From Lachnospiraceae bacterium (GTDB lineage: Bacteria > Bacillota > Clostridia > Lachnospirales > Lachnospiraceae), in the NCBI GenBank assembly GCA_022845955.1, contig AP025576.1:4092001-4156000 (forward strand): a stretch of DNA of 64,000 nucleotides, given 5' to 3'. Below the pieces are notes generated by a model, which was not told the origin of the DNA, did not search any database, and worked only from the letters and a program-made list of their open reading frames with translations. Position 1 is the stretch's first letter. Every line of letters starts with the position of its first letter. Made by a program: the position numbers and the translations under genes. Of this stretch, positions 9,215 through 17,457 are shown piece after piece.

Positions 9215-10378
9215 ATGCTGGAAGAACAAGTAACGCTGCAGTTTCTGAAAAAATTTGAAGATTATCCGTTTTTGGTGAAAATGGATGGAAAGGAACATCT
9301 CATCGGAGAAGGGAAACCCGCCTTTGCAGTTACGTTTCATAAAGACATTCCGCTTTCCGATTTAGCGACAAGCACTTCTCTGGCTTTAGGGGAGGCATAC
9401 ATGAACAATGATTTGGAAATTGAAGGAGATCTGTACTATGCCCTGGATCATTTTCTGGGTCAGATGGGAAAGTTCTCCACGGATCACAATGCGCTGAAAA
9501 AACTGATATTTACCTCCACAGCGAAGAAAAACCAGCAGAAAGAGGTAAGCAGCCATTATGATATCGGAAATGACTTCTATAAGCTGTGGCTGGATGAAAC
9601 CATGAGTTATTCCTGCGGGTATTTTCTGCATGAAGATGACACACTGTATCAGGCTCAGGTAAACAAAGTGGATTACATCCTGAAGAAGCTGTATCTGAAG
9701 GAAGGCATGACTCTGCTGGATGTGGGCTGCGGATGGGGTTTTCTGCTGATAGAAGCCGCCAAAAAGTATAAGATAAAGGGCACAGGAATCACCTTAAGCC
9801 AGGAACAGTACAAAGAATGCCAGGAGCGTATTACCAAAGAAGGGCTGGAGGATTATCTGACGGTGAAGCTGATGGACTACCGCGATCTCCCCAAATCCCA
9901 TCTGACCTTCGACCGGGTGGTAAGCGTAGGAATGGCAGAACATGTGGGACGGGAAAACTACCCGGTATTCCTCCATTGTGTCAATCAGGTCATGAAACCC
10001 GGCGGACTGTTCCTCCTCCACTTTATAAGTGCGCTGAAGGAGTATCCCGGGGACGCCTGGATCAAAAGGTATATTTTCCCCGGCGGCATGATACCCAGCC
10101 TGCGGGAAATGCTTTCCTATATGGCAGAAGAACAGTTCCATACATTGGATGTGGAAAACCTGAGACTCCACTATAACCGCACCCTTCTATGCTGGCGGGA
10201 TAATTATCTGGCTAACCTGGATCAGGTTAAAGCGATGTTCGATGAAAAATTTGTGCGGATGTGGCACCTGTATCTGGCTTCCTGCGCGGCAACCTTCCAT
10301 AACGGCATTATCGATCTGCATCAGATACTTATGACGAAAGGGATAAACAATGAGCTTCCTATGATAAGATGGTACTGA
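9215..10378 (+). CDS. cfa: Cyclopropane-fatty-acyl-phospholipid synthase
   Basis: SAM-dependent enzyme that converts cis double bonds of membrane phospholipid acyl chains to cyclopropane rings. The start at 9215 follows AAGGAGG and gives MLEEQVTLQFLKKFEDYPF; a longer reading from 9092 has no ribosome site. SHYDIGNDFYKLWLDETMSY (residues 113-132) and LLDVGCGWG (168-175) are the family signatures, followed by GMAEHVGRENY, which contributes the bicarbonate/active-site region. 387 aa is normal length. Single gene, apparently monocistronic, with a hairpin shared with the convergent acetyltransferase gene. Confidence 0.93.
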   Translation: MLEEQVTLQFLKKFEDYPFLVKMDGKEHLIGEGKPAFAVTFHKDIPLSDLATSTSLALGEAYMNNDLEIEGDLYYALDHFLGQMGKFSTDHNALKKLIFTSTAKKNQQKEVSSHYDIGNDFYKLWLDETMSYSCGYFLHEDDTLYQAQVNKVDYILKKLYLKEGMTLLDVGCGWGFLLIEAAKKYKIKGTGITLSQEQYKECQERITKEGLEDYLTVKLMDYRDLPKSHLTFDRVVSVGMAEHVGRENYPVFLHCVNQVMKPGGLFLLHFISALKEYPGDAWIKRYIFPGGMIPSLREMLSYMAEEQFHTLDVENLRLHYNRTLLCWRDNYLANLDQVKAMFDEKFVRMWHLYLASCAATFHNGIIDLHQILMTKGINNELPMIRWY

Positions 10379-10412
10379 TATGCTTCTGTCTTATCCCGCT
10401 GACCGTCTGTTA

Positions 10413-10450
10413 ACAAACGGAGATGCCTTCAAAGGGCCTCTCCGTTTATT
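10413..10450. terminator. Bidirectional hairpin between cfa and the convergent GNAT gene
   Basis: AAACGGAGA and TCTCCGTTT flank a GC-rich centre, with A/T-rich tracts outside. It overlaps the last codons of the minus-strand acetyltransferase gene, whose TGA lies in the hairpin. Confidence 0.6.
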
Positions 10451-11205
10451 TCTTTTATAAAAGCGGCGGGCCTGGCATCCACTTCCACCCAGGCAGGCCC
10501 GAACCCGCTGCGGATCGCATTTCGCACCGATTGCAGGTTTGCCCAGGCAGCACAATAAAAAGGAATCTTTCCTCTGTCCAGGCATTCCAATGCCAGACGG
10601 CTGGTAAGGGCCGACGCAATCCCCTGCCTTCTGTATTGCGGCAGCACATCCACACCTATCTGCCACATGGAATCACAGTCCGCCGAACAGCCAGCCAGAC
10701 CCACCAGCTTAGTCCCGTAAAAAGCGCCTGCAGCCAAAACATCCAGCTCTTTCCGGCTGCGGCTCAGTGCATTGTCCCACTGCGGCTGATAGAACGGATG
10801 CAAATCCTGCGGATAAAGGATTTTTATCTCATAGCCGCAGGGAAGCGCCCGGAGCCGTTCCCTATCAGGCAGAAAATATTCCGCCATAAAACAGATTTGC
10901 CTGTTATCCCTGGCAAACAGATCATTAAGAAGATAGATATTGGGGGTTCCGAAGCAGTGGCCAATCCGAAACCGTTCCAAGTATTCTTCCACTTCTCCGG
11001 CTATGGATGAATCCACCGAAGCCACAATATTGCTGCCGTAGGAAACCAGCATACAATAAGCCGGAAGCTCCAGGTATTTTCTTGCCTTCCCGTTCGCTTC
11101 GGATACTACCACCCGGTGGTGTCCGCTGCAAAAATCCTCCGGGCGGCAGTTAGCATCTATAGCAGACTGTTTCCAGGCTGCACGCATGATATCTTCCCTG
11201 GTCAT
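10429..11205 (-). CDS. GNAT-family N-acetyltransferase
   Basis: 258-aa protein with a C-terminal GNAT fold. IGVDVLPQYRRQGIASAL (residues 183-200) is the acetyl-CoA pyrophosphate-binding motif A with R-R-Q-G-I. FYCAAWANLQSVRNAIRSGF forms the later beta4-alpha4 region. The N-terminal about 125 residues are a conserved extension found in this clostridial subfamily. The shorter protein at 25164-25868 shares both blocks (IGIDVLPEFRHQGLG and PFYTTWSPNIASTRVALGAG), so the window holds two paralogs. The substrate is unknown. It stands alone between cfa and a methyltransferase pair. Confidence 0.85.
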   Translation of the reverse strand: MTREDIMRAAWKQSAIDANCRPEDFCSGHHRVVVSEANGKARKYLELPAYCMLVSYGSNIVASVDSSIAGEVEEYLERFRIGHCFGTPNIYLLNDLFARDNRQICFMAEYFLPDRERLRALPCGYEIKILYPQDLHPFYQPQWDNALSRSRKELDVLAAGAFYGTKLVGLAGCSADCDSMWQIGVDVLPQYRRQGIASALTSRLALECLDRGKIPFYCAAWANLQSVRNAIRSGFGPAWVEVDARPAAFIKEINGEAL

Positions 11206-11298
11206 CTCTTCTCCCTCCGCTATGGCCTGTCACCCCTGAGGCGGGCCAGCGTATAGCCGTTATACTCCATTGCCGCATGATTGCTACAGGCATACTGC

Positions 11299-12090
11299 CT
11301 AACCCTTTTTCTTCAAAACAGCCATCCCAGCATAATGCCGTATCGTGAACTCCTCCGGGGCTGCTGTCTCCAGCAGGCGGCGGTGTTCTTCTGTAAAAGC
11401 CTCCACTTCTTCGGACGAAAGGGAGGCCCCTATCCCGCGGCAGGCCCGGATACGCCCATCCCAGCTCTCCCTGGTAAAGGGAATCTGCAGATCATAGATT
11501 TCGTTGCTTTCCACTGTAAAATAATCGAGATACGCCTCCGGTACCGTAATTAAATGCCTTGTTTCTCCTTTTCCCGTCCAGGACGGATTATAGGCGAGCA
11601 CCAATTCCTCGCTGGCCCCGGCTATGGGATCCTCCAGAGGCAGCCAGGCCATATACAAAATAACAAAACGGCCGGACGGTTTCAGCACCCTGTTAAGCGC
11701 CGGTGCCATACGCGAATGGTCAAAATAAAAATAACACTGGCAGGCCGTTACCACATCAAAGCTTCCTTCCGGAAAATCCATCTGTTCCGCAGGCCCGCTC
11801 AGGAACCGGATATCCATATCAGCTTCCTCTGCCAGCTTTACAGCTGTTGCTATCTGGTTCTCTGAAATATCCATTCCCGTAAATTTGGCTCCATAAGGAT
11901 AGAGGAACCGGGGAAGCACACCGGTTCCCGTCCCCACATCCAGAACCTGCTGCCCTTTGGTACAAAGCCCCGCATCTACAATTTTCTGATAGAATTCCGG
12001 CGGATAAATATCCCTGTATTTTGCGTAATCCCCGGAGGTTTTCCCCCAGTCAAAGCCCTTTCCCCCGTCAATCCTCTTATCGGTAATCAT
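11299..12090 (-). CDS. Class I SAM-dependent methyltransferase
   Basis: 263 aa with SAM motif I VLDVGTGTGVLPRFL (about residues 49-63), FTGMDISENQI as motif II and FDVVTACQCYFYFDH as the motif IV region, followed by a typical VLKPSGRFVILYM strand. It resembles small-molecule (ubiquinone/menaquinone- or toxin-type) methyltransferases; the substrate cannot be told. The start overlaps the stop of the upstream VOC-family gene by 4 bp, so the two are translationally coupled and probably act on the same compound class. Confidence 0.85.
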   Translation of the reverse strand: MITDKRIDGGKGFDWGKTSGDYAKYRDIYPPEFYQKIVDAGLCTKGQQVLDVGTGTGVLPRFLYPYGAKFTGMDISENQIATAVKLAEEADMDIRFLSGPAEQMDFPEGSFDVVTACQCYFYFDHSRMAPALNRVLKPSGRFVILYMAWLPLEDPIAGASEELVLAYNPSWTGKGETRHLITVPEAYLDYFTVESNEIYDLQIPFTRESWDGRIRACRGIGASLSSEEVEAFTEEHRRLLETAAPEEFTIRHYAGMAVLKKKG

Positions 12091-12452
12091 AAAGCATCCC
12101 CCTCCCTTACCGGCGCGGTCAGTTCGATAGGGTTCCCCTCACTGTCCGCAAACTCCGACACCCAGTTTGTTCCTATTTTCCTGCATGCAAAAACCACCTT
12201 CCGGCCTTCCAGCTTCTTCTTCAGGATCTCCAGGCTGTCCACTTCCAGGCTCGGCAGGCAGTTACTGCCGAAGATGTGGTTTTCTCCTGCCTTTTCATAG
12301 GCGAAAAGTCCCAATCGGAAACCGCTTATATCAAAAACACTGTACAGCTCATCCTTGCAGGTCACCGGCCTTTCCAGAAAATCTTCATAAAACCGGACAG
12401 CTCTCTCCATATCACGTACACACAGGTATAAAGAACGGATAGTACAATTCAT
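12087..12452 (-). CDS. VOC (glyoxalase/bleomycin resistance)-family protein
   Basis: 121 aa. The opening SLYLCVRDMERAVRFYEDFL is the canonical first beta-alpha module of the vicinal oxygen chelate fold, and FADSEGNPIELT is the closing module containing a metal-ligand Glu. The family includes glyoxalases, dioxygenases and drug-binding proteins; the specific role is unknown. It is the first gene of a two-gene unit with the methyltransferase. Confidence 0.85.
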   Translation of the reverse strand: MNCTIRSLYLCVRDMERAVRFYEDFLERPVTCKDELYSVFDISGFRLGLFAYEKAGENHIFGSNCLPSLEVDSLEILKKKLEGRKVVFACRKIGTNWVSEFADSEGNPIELTAPVREGDAL

Positions 12453-12768
12453 AGTCTCCCTCTTTTCTCGTCAGTCTTGTTCTCTGTTCTTATCATACAG
12501 GAAAGATGCCGCGGCCGCAATCCGATACATAAAGACAGCAGGTATTGCAGACTCCTTTATCCTTACTCACTTTCCCCATAAGCAGCTCTTTGTAAAAGGA
12601 AATAGCGTTCCGGGCAATGGCATGGTACAATAAAACAAAAGAGGGGCTTTTCCTGTGAAAATTATAGATTGGCTGCCGGAACTGAAATATATGGGAATTA
12701 GATAACCGGGGGACAATAGGATAAAATATCCCGGAACCCCATTGGCATAAACCGTTCCCATAAAGGAG
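12453..12768. other. Divergent intergenic region upstream of luxE-like gene
   Basis: 316 bp separating the minus-strand VOC gene from the plus-strand luxE-luxC pair. It holds an extended -10 (TG-G-TACAAT at 12623-12631) on the plus strand, a possible 16-codon open frame at 12655-12705, and AAAGGAGG at 12762-12769. No clear -35 or terminator was seen. Confidence 0.5.
12655..12705 (+). CDS. Possible leader micropeptide upstream of luxE-luxC
   Basis: A GTG-started frame of 16 codons encoding MKIIDWLPELKYMGIR, preceded by GAGGGG at 8-base spacing and by an extended -10 box at 12623-12631. It ends 63 bp before the luxE-like start. It may be a regulatory leader or small peptide, or chance. Low confidence, kept because the start, ribosome site and promoter element line up. 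Confidence 0.25.
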   Translation: MKIIDWLPELKYMGIR

Positions 12769-13899
12769 GTGCTTCCTATAAAATATCGATCCAAATTATT
12801 CCGTACCCGCAATCCATTCGATACGGAAACAACAAACGGACTTTTCTTCCGTGCGGTAAAGGAGAACTGCCGGTTCCAATATGATAACTGCAAAGAATAC
12901 CGTGCTATCCTGGATTTCTACGGCATAAGCCCGGACTCGCTTTGCCGTTATGAGGACATTGCTGAAATCCCCGTATTACCAACCTTACTTTTCAAGCACC
13001 ATAAATTATTTTCCGTTCCCACCCGGAAAATGCTTATACGTGCTACCTCCTCCGGCACCAAAGGCGTTTTCAGTGAAATCGGTTATGATGCAGGCGGTTT
13101 ATTATGCGCTCTGAAAATGGTCTTGAAAATCGGCAGGCTCCGAGGCCTTTTTTCCTTAATGCCCTGTCACTATGTTGTTTTCGGTTATAAACCTCATAAA
13201 GGAAACCGGACGGCAGTTACCAAAACAGCCTTCGGGGCAACTCTGTTTGCGCCTGCTTTAAGCCGTTCTTTTGCTCTGACCTACCAAAACGGCACGTATG
13301 TCCCGGATCTGGAAGCCATGATCAGCGCTATACAAAAGTATGGGCATTCCCGTTTTCCCCTGCGTTTTATGGGATTCCCTTCCTATACCTATTTTGCACT
13401 GCAGATGATGGAGGAACGAGGGATCCGCATAAAGCTGAAAAAAGGTTCCAAAATCATGCTGGGAGGCGGCTGGAAACAGTTTTATACCCAGCAGGTGGAT
13501 AAGAAAACATTTTATGAGCTGGCTGATAAGGTTCTGGGAATCGGCGAGGAAGATATTGTGGAATTTTTCGGGGCGGCGGAGCATCCTATCCTTTATTGTG
13601 ACTGCCCGAACCATCACTTCCATGTACCTGCTTACAGCCGGGTCATTATCAGGGATGTTCATACCCTCCGTCCTCTTGAACCGGGAAAGACAGGGCTTAT
13701 CAATCTGATAACGCCCATGATAAAAGCCACCCCCATTCTCAGCGTCATGACGGATGATTTGGGTGTGCTGCACGATGGCAGCAAATGCGGCTGTAAGATT
13801 ACCTCTCCCTATCTGGAAGTCATCGGGCGCGTGGGGCTGAAGGATATTAAAACCTGCGCCGCCGGGGCGGCGGATCTCATAGCAGAGAGAACCTTATAA
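12769..13899 (+). CDS. LuxE-like acyl-protein synthetase (fatty acid activation)
   Basis: 376-aa protein of the LuxE acyl-protein synthetase family, which activates a fatty acid with ATP and passes the acyl group to a reductase. The adenylate-forming signature RATSSGTKG is at residues 91-99, IMLGGGWK and FFGAAEHPILYCDC lie mid-protein, and Cys363 near the C-terminus sits where LuxE carries its acyl-accepting Cys. The luxC-like gene follows by 24 bp. The start is odd: the only standard initiator is a GTG at 12769 that overlaps AAAGGAGG. An ATA three codons downstream has better spacing, so the true start is uncertain by a few residues. No luxA/luxB homologs are present, so the aldehyde serves another purpose. 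Confidence 0.85.
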   Translation: MLPIKYRSKLFRTRNPFDTETTNGLFFRAVKENCRFQYDNCKEYRAILDFYGISPDSLCRYEDIAEIPVLPTLLFKHHKLFSVPTRKMLIRATSSGTKGVFSEIGYDAGGLLCALKMVLKIGRLRGLFSLMPCHYVVFGYKPHKGNRTAVTKTAFGATLFAPALSRSFALTYQNGTYVPDLEAMISAIQKYGHSRFPLRFMGFPSYTYFALQMMEERGIRIKLKKGSKIMLGGGWKQFYTQQVDKKTFYELADKVLGIGEEDIVEFFGAAEHPILYCDCPNHHFHVPAYSRVIIRDVHTLRPLEPGKTGLINLITPMIKATPILSVMTDDLGVLHDGSKCGCKITSPYLEVIGRVGLKDIKTCAAGAADLIAERTL

Positions 13900-13923
13900 T
13901 TCTGGCAAAACGGAGATAACACG

Positions 13924-15219
13924 ATGATACTGGCAAAAGGAAAACTTTATGATTCCGGGGAACAGGAACGTATCCTGTCCGCCATGGAAGAAGAAATCAA
14001 TCATACGTTAGCGGAGAAAACACTGTCTGCGGAAACGGTTGTCGCCGCTGTTGATTTTCTCAGCAAACGTATCGCAGCCGGGGCGTTTGATGAGAGAATC
14101 GCGGATCTTTCCCCTGATGGGGCCGTTCGGTACAAGGAGCTTGCCGCCGTGATACTCAGCCGCGAATATATAGAGTATAAGCTTAGCACGGAATTGGGGG
14201 AGGGATTCTTTACGCCTTATCGTACCAAACCGCCCCATAACCAGAAAAGCATCTGTGTGCGCGCCATGCCGCTTGGGACACTGCTGCACATCGCCGCAGG
14301 AAATATAGACGGCCTGCCGGCCTTCAGCCTCGCGGAGGGGCTGCTGACCGGGAATGTAAATATAGTTAAGCTCCCTCAGGCAGACAACGGTCTCACTCTA
14401 ATGCTTATTACAAGCCTGCTTGAAATCGAGCCTGCACTCTCCGACTTCATCTATGTATTCGATACCCCTTCCGCCGATTTGGCCGCACTGAAAAAAATGG
14501 CGGTTATGGCGGACGGTATCGTGGTCTGGGGAGGAGACGCGGCGGTTTCTGCGGTCAGACAGTTCGCTCCGGTGGGGGCAAGATTAATCGAATGGGGACA
14601 TAAGCTGGGATTTGCCTATCTATCCGGCCCCCTAAATAACAGCCAGGAGCTGAAAGAGCTGGCCCGTCACATTGCATCCACCAGACAGCTTTTATGCAGT
14701 TCCTGCCAGACGATCTATTTGGACACATACAGCCTTGACGATCTGTATGATTTCTGCAGAGAATTTCTGCCCATCCTGGAAGATGCGATCCTGAAGGTTC
14801 CGCCTTCCGACCTGGGCGGGGCGGCGGAAATAACACTTTTAAAATATAATGACACTCTGGAAAAAATACTGAAAGGCACAGCAGCAGCACCGGAAGAATT
14901 CCGGGGAACCGGCTGCAGTCTCACCGCCTGCCAGGACAGCGAACTGGCGCTTTCCTATATGTTTGGAAACTGCTATGTAAAAAGGCTTCCAAAGGAAAAT
15001 ATCATTACTGTCCTGCGCAGAAAAAAAGGCTATCTGCAGACTGCCGGGCTGATCTGTCCTGATGAAGAGCGCGAGGTTCTTACCCATCTGCTGGCCCGTT
15101 CCGGTGTGGTGCGCATTACCCGGGCAGGGACCATGTCGGAGGAGTTCTGCGGAGAAGCCCATGACGGCCAGTACCCTCTCAGAAGATACACACGGATCGT
15201 AAATATAGAAGAAACATAA
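13924..15219 (+). CDS. LuxC-like acyl-CoA/acyl-protein reductase (fatty aldehyde-forming)
   Basis: 431-aa member of the LuxC acyl reductase family in the aldehyde dehydrogenase superfamily, using NADPH to reduce an activated acyl group to aldehyde. PLGTLLHIAAGNIDGLPAF (residues 116-134) is typical of the cofactor region. RQLLCSSCQTIYL carries Cys258 and Cys261, the expected acyl-accepting nucleophile motif. The start ATG follows CGGAG. It is transcribed with the luxE-like gene; together they would form a fatty acid reductase. A thioesterase (LuxD) and luciferase are absent. Confidence 0.88.
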   Translation: MILAKGKLYDSGEQERILSAMEEEINHTLAEKTLSAETVVAAVDFLSKRIAAGAFDERIADLSPDGAVRYKELAAVILSREYIEYKLSTELGEGFFTPYRTKPPHNQKSICVRAMPLGTLLHIAAGNIDGLPAFSLAEGLLTGNVNIVKLPQADNGLTLMLITSLLEIEPALSDFIYVFDTPSADLAALKKMAVMADGIVVWGGDAAVSAVRQFAPVGARLIEWGHKLGFAYLSGPLNNSQELKELARHIASTRQLLCSSCQTIYLDTYSLDDLYDFCREFLPILEDAILKVPPSDLGGAAEITLLKYNDTLEKILKGTAAAPEEFRGTGCSLTACQDSELALSYMFGNCYVKRLPKENIITVLRRKKGYLQTAGLICPDEEREVLTHLLARSGVVRITRAGTMSEEFCGEAHDGQYPLRRYTRIVNIEET

Positions 15220-15244
15220 TCCTGTCAGCCGCAGATCCTTTCGT

Positions 15245-15511
15245 TTATTTCTCCGGGCCGCTGCCCTTTTTCTTATTCTGCTTTCGAATTATCAGCCCTG
15301 TTACTGCTGCTGCCAGGATAAAGAATGCCGTGACAACATAAACCGGTGTGCTGTTGATTTTTCCTGCAATAAAAATACTGGTGGGACCGTCAGCCCCGCC
15401 GATTATGGAAACGGCGGCCGCTTTCTTCCAACAGCCGATTCCACTTACGATAAGTCCAAGCACACTGAACGCCAGTAATACCCGGAATAGCCATGTAGTT
15501 CCTTTTTTCAT
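15245..15511 (-). CDS. Small membrane protein with a GGADGPT motif (Na+-decarboxylase beta-like)
   Basis: 88 aa, starting at 15511 behind AAGGAGCGG. Two membrane segments (about residues 8-27 and 56-76) flank SIIGGADGPTSIFIAGKI. This block resembles the GGADGPT-type sequence of the beta subunit of Na+-translocating decarboxylases (OadB/GcdB), yet the protein is only a fraction of that subunit's length. It overlaps the stop of the upstream reductase gene by 4 bp (ATGA). Whether it is a reduced paralog or a separate small family is unknown; no transport role can be assigned. Confidence 0.7.
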   Translation of the reverse strand: MKKGTTWLFRVLLAFSVLGLIVSGIGCWKKAAAVSIIGGADGPTSIFIAGKINSTPVYVVTAFFILAAAVTGLIIRKQNKKKGSGPEK

Positions 15512-16119
15512 CTTCCGCTCCTTCTTTCTTCGGGAAAATACCGGCTGACCAGTACTTTCACTTCCTCCAGCCATCTGCCCCGCTCCTCTTCACTGCTGTC
15601 GGCCACTACCCGGAACATTTTCCTGTCAAAGGTATGTACGCCGCAGAATGCAAAGATACAGTCTCTCCACAATCGCTGCAGCGGATCCCCGAATGCTTCT
15701 TCTTCCCTTCTTTCCGGTGTGTTGGAGGTATTAAATACCAATGCCGCCCGGGCTTTCAGCAGCCCTATGGGCAGTCCGCCGCCGTTGTCCCCTACCGGAA
15801 AGGTATATGCCACTTCTTCCCGCAGGACACGGTCAACCCACCCTTTCAGCATAGCAGGAGGCTGTCCCCACCAGTTGGGATGGATAATGACAATGCCGTC
15901 CGCTTCCCTGATTTCCTTTTGATGGAGCATGGTGAGCTCATCCTCCGGGACATCCGTAACCAGTTCCCCGCCGGATATTACAGGGTTGAATTTTTCCTGA
16001 TATAGATCATGAAACCGGATTTCATGGCCTTTTTCCTGCAAGGCCTCCGTCACAGCTCCTGCAATTGCGGCATTTAAGCTTTTTTCATAAGGGTGTCCCA
16101 GTATCACTGATATTTTCAT
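15508..16119 (-). CDS. NAD(P)H:quinone-type flavodoxin-fold oxidoreductase
   Basis: 203 aa in the flavodoxin-like NQO/MdaB/KefF superfamily. MKISVILGHPYEKSLNAAIA gives the FMN/FAD phosphate-binding loop, and IVIIHPNWWGQPPAMLKGWV with the following VDRVL is the family signature. The start at 16119 follows AAGGAGAGG and places the Rossmann-like first strand at residue 1. It probably transfers two electrons from NAD(P)H to quinones or other acceptors. It overlaps the small GGADGPT protein gene by 4 bp. Confidence 0.88.
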   Translation of the reverse strand: MKISVILGHPYEKSLNAAIAGAVTEALQEKGHEIRFHDLYQEKFNPVISGGELVTDVPEDELTMLHQKEIREADGIVIIHPNWWGQPPAMLKGWVDRVLREEVAYTFPVGDNGGGLPIGLLKARAALVFNTSNTPERREEEAFGDPLQRLWRDCIFAFCGVHTFDRKMFRVVADSSEEERGRWLEEVKVLVSRYFPEERRSGR

Positions 16120-16171
16120 ATTCCTCTCCTTCCGTCTCATAATGTCTGCCATATCCCGTTCCTTTATTTTT

Positions 16172-16894
16172 TTATTTCCAAATCGCCCCATCTATCTTTA
16201 CTGAAAATCCCAGACATCGCATGAGATTACGATATATCATCTCCTGTATGGTGTCCGCCGGATGGCAGCCATCGTTAGGACAGCCGTTTCCGAAGATAAT
16301 ATCCTCAATCTTTTTCCCCTTAACAAAAAGATAATCCATAATATAGTTGTAATTGTCGATCAGAAGAACCTGTTCCTTTTCTGCCACATCAATAATAATA
16401 TTAGAGACATCTTCCATATGATATAATCTATTCGGATAGGCTTCATTTTCAACGGTAGACGGGTTTGGGGTAAACACCACAACCGGTTTCTTTTTTTCCT
16501 TAAAATATCGTATCATCCAGGTAAGGTTGCAGCAGAGTTCTTCCATCCCTCCTACCCTTTTACGGTCGTTTGCGCCTAAAAACAAGAAAACAATATCGTC
16601 CTTGTCTTCGTCAAAAACAGAAGATAACCCCTTTCTTAACTGGCAGGAAAAAGCGCCTCCGCAGCCGTTATTTACTACCGTACAGCCCGGATATTTGTCG
16701 GTAAGGTAATTTTGAAACCGCCCCCACCAGCTGTTTGGAGCCATCCGCCTTACAAATACATCCGATCCGTCGCACATAATCACTTCTTCTGTTTTGTAAC
16801 TGCATGAGCTGCCTGCTCCCGCCGCCAGACTGTCCCCTATAATAGTAATCCGCGCACCCTCTTTAATCCGTTGTCTTATTGCTGTTTTATCCAT
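16172..16894 (-). CDS. SGNH/GDSL-type hydrolase
   Basis: 240 aa with the four SGNH blocks: IIGDSLAAG (Ser22 nucleophile), NNGCGGAFS (Gly), FLGAND (Asn) and DGCHPAD (Asp and His). No signal peptide, so probably cytoplasmic esterase or deacylase activity on small esters or glycans. The start is 18 bp after the stop of the next upstream gene (16912-17382). Confidence 0.85.
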   Translation of the reverse strand: MDKTAIRQRIKEGARITIIGDSLAAGAGSSCSYKTEEVIMCDGSDVFVRRMAPNSWWGRFQNYLTDKYPGCTVVNNGCGGAFSCQLRKGLSSVFDEDKDDIVFLFLGANDRKRVGGMEELCCNLTWMIRYFKEKKKPVVVFTPNPSTVENEAYPNRLYHMEDVSNIIIDVAEKEQVLLIDNYNYIMDYLFVKGKKIEDIIFGNGCPNDGCHPADTIQEMIYRNLMRCLGFSVKIDGAIWK

Positions 16895-16911
16895 TCACGT
16901 ACCTCCAGCTT

Positions 16912-17382
16912 TTAGTGGGCCCGCAAATCCCAGTCCTGGAATGGAAAATCACTGCTGCCCCAGGAATATACAATATAGTACTCTTCCCCTCTTGTTTCCT
17001 CTGGGAATGAAAATTCCTCCCTGCCTTCCAGAGGCGAGATAGCAGCCCCTTGCTGGATTTCCACCAGGAAGTGCCACTCATCCTCCCGGTAAGGTGCATA
17101 GTAGGCCTCCAGTTCTTCCCCTGTCTGATCTGTCCGCAGCAGAATTGCCGCAAAATACTGCATTTTATTCCCGTTTCCCACCAGATTTCCCGCCAGGTAA
17201 CGGCTGTCGCAAAGCTCGGCTCCTTCAGGCAGGGGAATCTGAAGCATTTCCGCATAAAGAGCTTTCGCCGTCTGGTCGTTCACTGCGGGTGCGATCAGAA
17301 ATGTAAGAAGGAAATAAAAAAGGATTACTCCCAGCAATAAACTTATCATAGCGATTCCCATAATTCTTCCGGCTTTTTTCAT
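16912..17382 (-). CDS. Single-pass membrane protein of unknown function
   Basis: 156 aa, start behind AAGGAG. A membrane segment covers about residues 8-33, followed by a 120-residue extracytoplasmic domain with no family I recognise. That domain is acidic and Trp/Tyr-rich near its C-terminus. It is co-oriented and close to the GDSL hydrolase gene, so possibly the same transcript. Confidence 0.7.
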   Translation of the reverse strand: MKKAGRIMGIAMISLLLGVILFYFLLTFLIAPAVNDQTAKALYAEMLQIPLPEGAELCDSRYLAGNLVGNGNKMQYFAAILLRTDQTGEELEAYYAPYREDEWHFLVEIQQGAAISPLEGREEFSFPEETRGEEYYIVYSWGSSDFPFQDWDLRAH

Positions 17383-17457
17383 ACGTACTCCTTATTCCCC
17401 ATCAGGCAGCACCGCAGTTCTGGTTGGTTGGAAGTCTGGTCGGTGAGCCTTGCAGCC

